5,538 nt of DNA from Lentisphaeria bacterium (GCA_028699735.1 JAQVUB010000201.1:1-5538), one strand, 5' to 3'. Numbered from the stretch's first letter, positions 1-5,538 are shown. Made by a program: numbers and translations. Notes: generated by a model from the sequence alone, not told the origin.

Positions 1-1059
1 CGATCTTATTTGACGGTGTGGTGTCCGCAGTTTGAGTCAGGGGCGGTGTTGGTGCCACGTACCGGGAGTCCGTTATTGCTAGGGGGTCCAGAGAGTGAGC
101 CCTTTGCGAAGCAGGACAGTGCGATCAAGGAGACGCGTAATTTTCCGGTGTTCATGGTACCGGATGAGGAATATCCGGCGGCGACGATTCTTGATTTTCC
201 GCATTTATTTGCGGAATTGAAGGCGAATCTGGGGACGATCAAACGGATTGGTCTGGTCGGTGCTGCGCGTATGCCTCAGGGTTGTTACAAGGGGATTGTG
301 GATGGTTTTGCGGGCGTTGAGGTGGTTGACATCACCGATGAGTTTTTACGTTTGCGTTATCAGAAATCCGATTGGGAGCTGGATCAGATTGCGGCCGGAT
401 TCAAGCTGGCGGATTATTGCTATGATGCGATGAAAGCGGTGATTGCTCCGGGTGTCAGTGAGATTGAGGTAGCGGCGGCCGGGGAATATGCTGCGCGCAG
501 CCGTGGAGCAAGTGGTTTTGGTTTTTCAGCGATTGTCGGCAGCGGTTCGCGTGCTAATGCTGTGGTGCCGACTGCCAGCAGCAAGAAGCTGGTGTCCGGG
601 GAGACGGTGATGATCGGTCTTGCTCCGAAAGTTAATGGATATGCCGGGGTGATGGGGGATCAGCTGCCGGTTAATGGTGAATATACTGCTGCTCAGAAGG
701 AATGCCTGAAATATCTGCGCGAGGCCTTTGTGTTGACCAAAGCGATGTTGATTCCGGGTAAATCCGGTCGTGAAATTGATGTTCCCGCGCGGGCCTATTT
801 TGACAAAATCGGTTTTGCCAAATATCTGGTCTGTCCGTTTGTGCACACGATTGGTCTGTTGGAAGCCGAAGCGCCCTTCTTCGGGCCGAACAGTGATGAT
901 ATCCTGCGCCCCGGTATGTCGGTTTGCGTGGACATCAGTTTCTTCGGCCATCCGCAATTCTATGGCGCCCGCATCGAGACCGGATACCGGATTACGGAAA
1001 AGGGCGCAATCCCTTTCAGCGCCAAGATGGATGCCCTCCATACCAATTTGAATTTCTGA
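1..1059 (+). CDS. M24-family creatinase/Xaa-Pro aminopeptidase-like protein, 5' end missing, active site degenerate
   Basis: The reading frame is open to base 1, so the gene starts outside the window; the TTG at base 10 is probably an internal Leu (context R-S-Y-L-T). About 352 codons are visible and perhaps 20-50 are missing. Numbering from the codon at base 10, residues 1-115 look like a creatinase N-terminal domain and 116-349 like the pita-bread M24 domain (HTIGL at 279-283, RPGMSVCVD at 300-308, GARIE at 319-323). Of the five M24 metal ligands, H279 and E323 are kept and E is replaced by D308. Both Asp positions are lost (G203, V214). The usual substrate-site His in the region before the first Asp (about 184-188, N-A-V-V-P) is also absent, and the usual HE pair after HxxGL is A286-E287. 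Creatinase itself is a metal-free M24 relative, so a non-peptidase amidinohydrolase-like or binding role is possible; substrate unknown. Fold assignment is firm, function is not. The stop codon lies 2 bases before a palindromic repeat. Confidence 0.85.
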   Translation, partial: RSYLTVWCPQFESGAVLVPRTGSPLLLGGPESEPFAKQDSAIKETRNFPVFMVPDEEYPAATILDFPHLFAELKANLGTIKRIGLVGAARMPQGCYKGIVDGFAGVEVVDITDEFLRLRYQKSDWELDQIAAGFKLADYCYDAMKAVIAPGVSEIEVAAAGEYAARSRGASGFGFSAIVGSGSRANAVVPTASSKKLVSGETVMIGLAPKVNGYAGVMGDQLPVNGEYTAAQKECLKYLREAFVLTKAMLIPGKSGREIDVPARAYFDKIGFAKYLVCPFVHTIGLLEAEAPFFGPNSDDILRPGMSVCVDISFFGHPQFYGARIETGYRITEKGAIPFSAKMDALHTNLNF

Positions 1060-1060
1060 T

Positions 1061-1184
1061 TTAACAACGAAATACACGAAAAGGAACGAACAAAAATTTC
1101 ATGGAATAGGAGTTGACTGTTTACCATGCGTCCTACTTTTTCATGCAATTTTTGTTCGTTATATTCGTGTTTTTCGTTGTAAAA
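1061..1184. repeat. Long inverted repeat with about 35-bp outer arms (palindrome family copy 1)
   Basis: The left arm at 1064-1098 and right arm at 1147-1180 are near-exact reverse complements, 35 versus 34 bases with a few mismatches and one indel. Pairing continues inward: TCATG-GAA-TAGGA near 1099-1111 faces TCCTA...TTTTTCATG near 1131-1145, leaving a loop of about 18 bases. ACGAA recurs at 1067, 1076 and 1086 in the left arm, and TTCGT at 1155, 1164 and 1173 in the right arm. It begins 2 bases after the upstream stop codon and ends about 22 bases before the next start. As RNA it would make one very long hairpin and could act as a terminator or 3'-end protector; it could also be a small non-autonomous mobile element. 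Confidence 0.9.
1138..1165 (+). promoter_or_regulatory. Possible sigma-70-type promoter for the deacetylase gene
   Basis: TTTTCA at 1138-1143 (4 of 6 to the -35 consensus), a 16-base spacer, and TATATT at 1160-1165 (5 of 6 to the -10 consensus) lie about 42 bases upstream of the ATG at 1207. The -10 box sits inside the right arm of the palindrome. In an AT-rich repeat such matches arise easily by chance, so this is a weak call. Confidence 0.22.
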
Positions 1185-1206
1185 AAATTATATCAGGAGG
1201 CTTGCA

Positions 1207-2100
1207 ATGAAACAGAATTCCTGTTTTGATGTCGTTCTCGGCATCGATATGGAAACGGATATTGGCAGTTACACCGATCATTATGACGGGGTGCAGCTGG
1301 GTACCCCGAAACTGCTCGAGGTCATGGCGGAGCAGAGGGCGGTTGCGACGTATTTCTGGACGGGGCATGCAGCAGAAAATAATGTTGCCATTTTGAAAAT
1401 GGTACAGGACGCCGGCCATGAAATCGGCTGTCACGGGCTTTTTCACGAAACGCTGGGGGACCCCCTGTTTCCGCTGCCCAACAACTGGCCAGTCTGCAAT
1501 TTTGAGGTCGAAGGCCGCATCCGGGAAGCGACCCGGATCGTCAGCGAACTGAGCGGGCAGTCTCCCCGAAGCTTCCGTTGTCCGCGTCTTTGGGGCAGCA
1601 ATACGGTGGTGCAGGTGCTGGAGAAGCTCGGGTACAAGGCTGATGCCTCCCTGCCGCTGTTTTTCTACCGTACGATGATCAGCCCTTATCATCCCGATCC
1701 CAAGGACTGGACTCGCAAAGGCTCCCTGAAACTGGTCGAAATCCCCAATTTCTGTGATCTGGAGATGGAAAGTCATGATCCCTGGAACCGTGACCGCGAC
1801 CAGTGGCCGCTCTTCCGCACGGAGGGCACCCGTTATCTGATGGATAAGATTGACGGTTTTTTGCGTTATGTCGAAGCACGCAACGTGCGCCCGGTGCTCT
1901 GTTTCTACTTTCATCCTTGGGAGTTTCAGGCGATGCCCCAGGGTGCCCTGGATTTTGGCGAAGCGGATGTGACGCCAAAGCCCTTTATCACCAAAAACTG
2001 CGGGGATGCAGGTCTGCAGCAATTTGCTTTGCTGCTGCAGGAACTCAGAAAACGCGGGGGCACCTTCAAAACTGCAGAAACCCTCGCCGCAGAATATTAA
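1207..2100 (+). CDS. Cytosolic polysaccharide deacetylase-like protein (NodB/CE4 fold, PuuE/HpPgdA/DUF3473-like)
   Basis: This is a 297-residue protein with a strong start: AGGAGG at 1195-1200, six bases before ATG. The NodB motifs appear in order. Motif 1 is GIDMETD (D14 as likely catalytic base, E16 or D18 as possible metal ligand). Motif 2 is HEIGCHGLFHE (H76 and H80 as metal ligands). Motif 3 is RSFRCPRLWG (121-130). The last motif is YFHPWEF (H236). The HG-x-x-HE form and HPWEF ending are typical of the branch that includes allantoinase-like PuuE, Helicobacter PgdA and the exosortase-linked DUF3473 proteins, rather than classical chitin or xylan deacetylases with TFDDG. No signal peptide or membrane segment is visible, so it should act in the cytoplasm. 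The expected reaction is metal-dependent hydrolysis of an N-acyl, O-acyl or cyclic amide bond; the substrate cannot be read from sequence. It is flanked on both sides by palindrome copies, which suggests its own transcript. Confidence 0.88.
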   Translation: MKQNSCFDVVLGIDMETDIGSYTDHYDGVQLGTPKLLEVMAEQRAVATYFWTGHAAENNVAILKMVQDAGHEIGCHGLFHETLGDPLFPLPNNWPVCNFEVEGRIREATRIVSELSGQSPRSFRCPRLWGSNTVVQVLEKLGYKADASLPLFFYRTMISPYHPDPKDWTRKGSLKLVEIPNFCDLEMESHDPWNRDRDQWPLFRTEGTRYLMDKIDGFLRYVEARNVRPVLCFYFHPWEFQAMPQGALDFGEADVTPKPFITKNCGDAGLQQFALLLQELRKRGGTFKTAETLAAEY

Positions 2101-2106
2101 AAAATT

Positions 2107-2170
2107 TTAACCACGAAATACACGAAAAAACACGAAAATTTTCGTGTTTTTTCGTGTATTTCGTTGTTAA
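2107..2170. repeat. 64-bp almost perfect palindrome with no loop (palindrome family copy 2)
   Basis: The arms 2107-2138 and 2139-2170 are exact reverse complements except for one mismatch (C2112 against T2165), with no spacer. Both ends are TTAA. ACGAA occurs at 2113, 2122 and 2132 and TTCGT at 2141, 2151 and 2160, giving six half-sites spaced 9 or 10 bases apart. It starts 6 bases after the stop codon of the deacetylase gene. The transcript would fold into one long stem; a bidirectional terminator, mRNA stabiliser or protein-binding array are all possible. It is the cleanest copy in the window. Confidence 0.95.
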
Positions 2171-2193
2171 AAAAAATCCCCCGCAATCACTTT

Positions 2194-2222
2194 TTCGCAA
2201 AGCCGGATTCAAGGATTAAATT
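2194..2222 (+). promoter_or_regulatory. Possible promoter for the barrel-protein gene
   Basis: TTCGCA at 2194-2199 (4 of 6 to -35), a 17-base spacer, and TAAATT at 2217-2222 (4 of 6 to -10) lie downstream of the palindrome and about 50 bases before the start codon. The -10 candidate overlaps a perfect 12-base palindrome, ATTAAATTTAAT at 2215-2226. The match is weak but it is the best I find in this gap. Confidence 0.22.
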
Positions 2223-2264
2223 TAATTTTGTGCCTAAGGCTTTTCAATATCCCTATTCAGCTGT

Positions 2265-2269
2265 AAGGA
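2265..2269 (+). promoter_or_regulatory. Ribosome binding site that bears on the start choice
   Basis: AAGGA lies 3 bases before the ATG at 2273 but 6 bases before the ATG at 2276. The spacing therefore favours the second Met as the true start, which would shorten the protein by one residue. The longer form is reported in the gene entry because the difference is trivial. Confidence 0.5.
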
Positions 2270-2272
2270 ATC

Positions 2273-4438
2273 ATGATGGAACTTTCTGAACTTCCCACCG
2301 GCACGCAAAAACCGGCACTGACTTTCCGGCATTTCCCAACCACTTGGCAGGCTGTACTGTGGCGAAATTGGGGGATTGTTCCGATAGAACGCCTGGCCGT
2401 TGCCTTAAATTGCCAGCCACAAAATTTGCTGCAGGCGGGATCGCTGATGGGACTGCAGGCCGATGACTCGCTCTGTGCTCTCTGGCTGAAACGGGGATAC
2501 CAGACAATCATCCGGCAAAACTGGCATCTGCTTTCCTACAAGCAATTGCTGACCATACTCGATTGGACGCCAGCCAAACTCGAATATATCCTCCGCGAAG
2601 ATGACTTTTTGTGGCACAAAATGGGCAATTTCAAACCCGAAGTCACCCCCCCGCAATACGGCGAACTGACCGCCGCCCAGGCAGCCCAGACCGCTCGCCT
2701 CAAACAGTGGCATGAAGAATGCAATGCCAAATTGCCTTCCCTGGCTGAAAAGCCCTTTGCGTTTTTGAATCAATCCTTTACAGAGGGGACTTCGTCTGTT
2801 CAGGCCAATGCCGGTTTACGGATGATCTATTCCTATTCGGCTCTGTATGGGGACCCTTTGATGGACAGTGAGGCAGACCCTTATCCGGATCAGCTTTTGG
2901 CCGATTATGCGGCAAGCGGTGTCAATGCTGTCTGGATGCAGGCCATCCTTTACACGCTGGTTCCCTGGTTTGGGAACAGCGAATATTCCCAGGATTGCGA
3001 GAAGCGTTTGGCCAATTTGCGCATATTGGCTCAGCGCATGGCGAAATACGGCCTGAAACTGATTTTGTACATCAATGAGCCACGAGGCATGCCGGACGCA
3101 TTCTTCAAAATGCATCCGGATTGGCGCGGTGCCAAGGCTGCCAATAATGACCTCTATGCTCTTTGCACCAGCAACCCGGCCGTTTTGCAGCAATTAAGCA
3201 AGGGCGTGGAGACTTTATTCCGCAAAGTCCCGGAACTGGGCGGCCTTTTCTGCATTACCATGTCGGAAAACCTGACCAATTGTTTTTCCAAGACGGCTTC
3301 GGGTCAGGTTCCGTCCTGTCCCTTGTGTGCAAAGCGCACTCATGCGGATGTGATCATCGAAGTCCTGCAGGCGCTTGAAAGCGGGGCGCACCGGGCAAAT
3401 CCTGCCGCGGAAGTCATTGCCTGGAGCTGGGCCTGGTCTCCGGACTGGGATGAAGAGGTCGTCTCGAGGCTTCCTGCCAAAGTGAAACTGATGATGGTCA
3501 GTGAAAGTTATTTGGAGACGGATTGTTGTGGCGGGATCAAAGGCAAAGTTCTGGATTATTCGATCTCCAAACCCGGCCCGGGACCGGCTTTCACCCGCCT
3601 GGCAGCCAAAGCTTGCAAGGCTGGAGTTCCGGTGATTGCCAAAGTGCAGCTGAATAACACCTGGGAGAATTCTGCAGTACCCTATATTCCAGTCCCTGGT
3701 CTGGTGCAGGAGCATCTCGCAAAATTGCGGGCTCTTGGGGTTCAGGATTTCATGGTCAGCTGGACGCTGGGCGGTTATCCCGGAGGCAATATTCCGTTGC
3801 TGGACAAAAGTAAAGAAGTACTTGCTGCAGAGAAGTACGGTTCAGCCGCTTCTGAAATACTCAAGGCCTGTTCTTTTTTTGACAAGGGATTCCGGTTTTT
3901 TCCCTTTCATTTCACTGGCCAGATCTATTTGGCTCCTCAGAATTACGGACCGGTCAATTTGCTGTTTGCTGAAGAGACCGGGTATAAGGCTACAATGATT
4001 GGCTTTCCTTATGATGATCTGGATTCCTGGACGGGCGGCGGGTTTTATCCGGAAGACCGCTTCGAGGAGGCTTTTGCCCGTCTGTCGGAGCTTTGGCAGG
4101 TTGGTTTGAATATTCTGAAGCAGGCTGCAGCTCAGGTACCTGCCGAAAAGCAGGCTAATTACCGGGATTTGCTGAGTGTGGCGGAAGCCTGTTCCTGCCA
4201 TTTTCTGAGCACCTGGCTGCAAATCATGTTTGTTCGCCGGCGAAAGACGGGCGACCGTGGAGGGATGTTGACAGCACTGACCGGTGAACTGGAACAGGCG
4301 CAAACACTGCTTGACCTCTTCCGGCAGGATTCACGCATCGGCTTCGAAGCCAGCAACCATTACTACTACAACGAAAATACCCTCAAAGAAAAAATCTTCA
4401 ACTGCCGGTACCTGATGGAAAACCTGCAGATTCCATGA
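2273..4438 (+). CDS. Uncharacterised glycoside-hydrolase-like TIM-barrel protein with duplicated N-terminal helical module
   Basis: This 721-residue protein has no signal peptide and no membrane segment. Residues 26-52 and 77-103 are a gapless internal repeat at an offset of 51 (shared Q26/77, N32/83, W33/84, L41/92, L45/96, P49/100, L52/103), helical and HTH-like in pattern. From about 180 to 505 I can place eight likely beta-strands in order: 182-187, 217-223, 261-268, 322-333, 379-388, 403-411, 453-460 and 492-501, which fits a TIM barrel. Acidic residues at strand ends are E269 (INEP), E332 (TMSEN), D391 or D393, and E411 (VSES), with aromatic W384, W386, W388 and W497. These suit carbohydrate binding, but I cannot name the catalytic pair or GH family. 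C337-x11-C349-x2-C352 after strand 4 looks like a structural metal site. Residues 520-721 are mostly helical. The mannonate oxidoreductase downstream suggests a uronic-acid glycoside substrate; this is inference. The start could equally be the ATG at 2276. Confidence 0.85.
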   Translation: MMELSELPTGTQKPALTFRHFPTTWQAVLWRNWGIVPIERLAVALNCQPQNLLQAGSLMGLQADDSLCALWLKRGYQTIIRQNWHLLSYKQLLTILDWTPAKLEYILREDDFLWHKMGNFKPEVTPPQYGELTAAQAAQTARLKQWHEECNAKLPSLAEKPFAFLNQSFTEGTSSVQANAGLRMIYSYSALYGDPLMDSEADPYPDQLLADYAASGVNAVWMQAILYTLVPWFGNSEYSQDCEKRLANLRILAQRMAKYGLKLILYINEPRGMPDAFFKMHPDWRGAKAANNDLYALCTSNPAVLQQLSKGVETLFRKVPELGGLFCITMSENLTNCFSKTASGQVPSCPLCAKRTHADVIIEVLQALESGAHRANPAAEVIAWSWAWSPDWDEEVVSRLPAKVKLMMVSESYLETDCCGGIKGKVLDYSISKPGPGPAFTRLAAKACKAGVPVIAKVQLNNTWENSAVPYIPVPGLVQEHLAKLRALGVQDFMVSWTLGGYPGGNIPLLDKSKEVLAAEKYGSAASEILKACSFFDKGFRFFPFHFTGQIYLAPQNYGPVNLLFAEETGYKATMIGFPYDDLDSWTGGGFYPEDRFEEAFARLSELWQVGLNILKQAAAQVPAEKQANYRDLLSVAEACSCHFLSTWLQIMFVRRRKTGDRGGMLTALTGELEQAQTLLDLFRQDSRIGFEASNHYYYNENTLKEKIFNCRYLMENLQIP

Positions 4439-4440
4439 TT

Positions 4441-4472
4441 TTTTCGGGGGAGTTTGTGCCTTTCGTTGTTAA
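4441..4472. repeat. Solitary right arm of the palindrome (copy 3, left arm absent)
   Basis: Aligned without gaps to the right arm at 2139-2170, 24 of 32 bases are identical, including the last 12 (TTTCGTTGTTAA). The 10/9 spacing is kept at 4443 (TTCGG), 4453 (TTTGT) and 4462 (TTCGT). The arm starts only 2 bases after the stop codon, where the other copies would have their centre. No matching left arm is present in the 3' end of the upstream gene. Confidence 0.75.
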
Positions 4473-4525
4473 AAACCGTATTGGCCGGAATTGCTGTTGA
4501 AAACGAGTGAAATTTGTGATTTTAC

Positions 4526-4554
4526 TTTACCTTTCCGGGTTGGCAGTGTATTTT
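4526..4554 (+). promoter_or_regulatory. Possible promoter for the mannonate oxidoreductase gene
   Basis: TTTACC at 4526-4531 (4 of 6), a 17-base spacer and TATTTT at 4549-4554 (4 of 6) precede the start codon by about 60 bases. The 140 bases between the repeat arm and the ribosome binding site contain no convincing ORF or strong hairpin, so a promoter is expected here, but this one is a weak match. An alternative is TTGAAA at 4497 with TTTACT at 4521. Confidence 0.2.
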
Positions 4555-4616
4555 TAAAGGACACCTGTTTTTCGCATGGTGACAGCGCATCGGTGAAACA
4601 TTGAAAAGGAGAAGAA

Positions 4617-5474
4617 ATGTCGGTTCCCTTCAAGATTGATTTAAGTGGCAAGGTTGCTCTGGTAACTGGTGGTGGTGGCATTCTGTGCAGCGGGATGGCG
4701 GAAGCTCTGGCGGAATGCGGAGCAAAAGTGGTCGTGCTGGATTTGCGCAAAGAGGCTGCGGACAAAGTTGCCGCTGTGATTACCAGCAAAGGCGGTGAAG
4801 CCATTGGCGTTGCTTGCAACGTCCTGGAACGTCCCAGCATCGAAGAAGCTAATGAAATCATTTGCAAGACCTATGGCCCCTGCGATATCCTGATCAATGG
4901 CGCCGGAGGCAATCACCCCAAGGGCACAACCTCACAGGAAACCTTCAGCAGAGAACTTTTCGAAAAGGCGGATCCGTCGCAAATTTCCTTCTATGATCTT
5001 GATCCGGCCGGCATCCAGTTCGTCTTCAATCTGAATTTCCTTGGAACTCTTCTGCCGACCCAGGTATTCAGCAAGGCGATGGCACAGCGTGGCAGCGGGG
5101 TCATCATCAATATTTCTTCGATGAATGCTTTTAAACCGCTGACCAAAATTCCGGCCTACAGTGCAGCCAAAGCTGCAGTGAGCAATTTCACGCAGTGGCT
5201 TGCGGTGCACATGGCTCCGGCCGGCATTCGGGTCAACGCCATTGCTCCGGGGTTTTTCCTGACGGATCAAAACCGCGCTCTGCTGATGAATCCGGATGGC
5301 AGCCCGACTCCGCGTTCCAAAAAGATCATGGCTCATACCCCGATGGGAAAATTCGGCGAGCCTGCCGATCTGATTGGGGCTCTGCTGTGGTTGGCCAGCG
5401 ATCAGGCCGCCGGTTTCGTCACTGGCACCATTATCCCGATCGACGGTGGCTTCAGCGCATATTCCGGGGTCTGA
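4617..5474 (+). CDS. uxuB: SDR-family D-mannonate oxidoreductase (fructuronate reductase)
   Basis: This 285-residue classical-type short-chain dehydrogenase would reduce D-fructuronate to D-mannonate with NAD(P)H in the cytosolic glucuronate pathway, between UxaC and UxuA. AAGGAG at 4606-4611 sits 5 bases before ATG. The Rossmann motif is TGGGGILC at 17-24, where the usual last Gly is C24. D42 after strand 2 favours NAD(H). NGAGGNHP follows at 94-101 instead of NNAG. The catalytic set is N138 or N140, S168, Y181 and K185 (YSAAK). The GNHPKGTT segment and the long insert to about residue 132 are what I associate with the YjmF/UxuB-type mannonate oxidoreductases of Bacillus and Thermotoga, as is the IDGGFSAYSGV end. 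These proteins are unrelated to the long-chain UxuB of E. coli. No other uronate-pathway gene lies in the window. A different sugar or sugar-acid specificity, such as gluconate 5-dehydrogenase-like, cannot be excluded; SDR membership is certain. Confidence 0.8.
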   Translation: MSVPFKIDLSGKVALVTGGGGILCSGMAEALAECGAKVVVLDLRKEAADKVAAVITSKGGEAIGVACNVLERPSIEEANEIICKTYGPCDILINGAGGNHPKGTTSQETFSRELFEKADPSQISFYDLDPAGIQFVFNLNFLGTLLPTQVFSKAMAQRGSGVIINISSMNAFKPLTKIPAYSAAKAAVSNFTQWLAVHMAPAGIRVNAIAPGFFLTDQNRALLMNPDGSPTPRSKKIMAHTPMGKFGEPADLIGALLWLASDQAAGFVTGTIIPIDGGFSAYSGV

Positions 5475-5496
5475 TTAGACTCTGTATTTAATATTT

Positions 5497-5538
5497 TTAA
5501 CCACGAAAAGCACGAACGGGCACGAATTTTTTTTCGTG
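5497..5538. repeat. Left part of another palindrome copy, cut by the window edge (copy 4)
   Basis: TTAACCACGAA at 5497-5507 matches the left end of copy 2 exactly. ACGAA recurs at 5503, 5512 and 5522, again 9 then 10 bases apart, and CACGAA at 5521-5526 pairs with TTCGTG at 5533-5538 across a T-rich loop as the right arm begins. The bases between the ACGAA units differ from the other copies. It starts 22 bases after the stop codon; the rest lies outside the window. Confidence 0.85.

Noticed and set aside
10..12. TTG at base 10 as the true start of the M24 gene
   Set aside because: The frame is open upstream to base 1, no ribosome binding site can be seen, and the preceding codons read like the family's N-terminal domain.
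526..1077. A 183-codon - strand ORF antisense to the M24 gene, starting in the palindrome
   Set aside because: Its N-terminus (MYFVVKS) is the translated repeat, and the rest mirrors the M24 coding sequence.
1159..2022. A 287-codon ORF on the - strand antisense to the deacetylase gene
   Set aside because: Composition is shadow-like, with no family motif or ribosome binding site; the + strand gene has all NodB motifs and an AGGAGG site.
2107..2170. A CRISPR array, suggested by repeated CACGAA units
   Set aside because: Units are 6 bases at 9-10 base spacing with no spacers of usual length; the structure is a palindrome.
1917..2219. A 100-codon + strand ORF overlapping the end of the deacetylase gene and running through the palindrome
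   Set aside because: It is out of frame with the strong NodB-family gene, and its NHEIHEK...FVYFVVKK part is simply the translated palindrome, a known type of spurious protein.
2232..2240. GCCTAAGGC followed by TTTTC as a small terminator
   Set aside because: The stem is only 4 bp and lies just before the start codon of the barrel gene, so it is too weak and badly placed.
3215..3715. A 166-codon - strand ORF inside the barrel gene
   Set aside because: No recognisable motif and fully covered by a well-structured + strand protein.

Overview
The window is about 50% G+C and holds four genes, all on the + strand. Each gap between them carries a copy, or half a copy, of the same AT-rich palindrome. 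The repeat (termini like TTAACCACGAA / TTCGTTGTTAA), clear AGGAG-type ribosome binding sites and the mix of cytosolic sugar-metabolism genes suggest a member of the Planctomycetes-Verrucomicrobia-Lentisphaerae group, most likely a Lentisphaerota- or Verrucomicrobia-like bacterium. This is an inference from general familiarity with such genomes; no marker gene is present.

Layout. Bases 1-1059 are the 3' part of a creatinase/Xaa-Pro-peptidase-like (M24) gene that enters from the left edge and has lost most of its expected metal-binding residues. Bases 1061-1184 form a long imperfect hairpin. Bases 1207-2100 encode a cytosolic NodB-fold (CE4) deacetylase/amidohydrolase of the PuuE/HpPgdA/DUF3473-like branch. 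Bases 2107-2170 are an almost perfect 64-bp palindrome. Bases 2273-4438 encode a large protein that I cannot assign to a named family. It has an N-terminal duplicated helical module followed by what reads as a complete eight-stranded TIM barrel with a C-x11-C-x2-C cysteine cluster, like a glycoside hydrolase. Bases 4441-4472 are a solitary right arm of the palindrome. Bases 4617-5474 encode a short-chain dehydrogenase that best matches the SDR-type D-mannonate oxidoreductase (fructuronate reductase). Bases 5497-5538 are the left part of another palindrome cut by the window edge.

How the parts may fit. The mannonate oxidoreductase points to hexuronate (glucuronate) breakdown. A glycosidase-like barrel and a carbohydrate-type deacetylase beside it would suit intracellular processing of an imported uronic-acid-containing or acylated oligosaccharide. 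None of the first three proteins shows a signal peptide within the visible sequence (the N-terminus of the first is missing). The M24 protein does not fit the pathway obviously and may be a non-peptidase. Gaps of 147-178 bp, each holding a palindrome right after the stop codon, suggest separate transcription units or an operon punctuated by repeats. The most unusual signals are the repeat family with its conserved 9/10-bp spacing, the unassigned barrel protein with its duplicated N-terminal module, and the degraded M24 active site.
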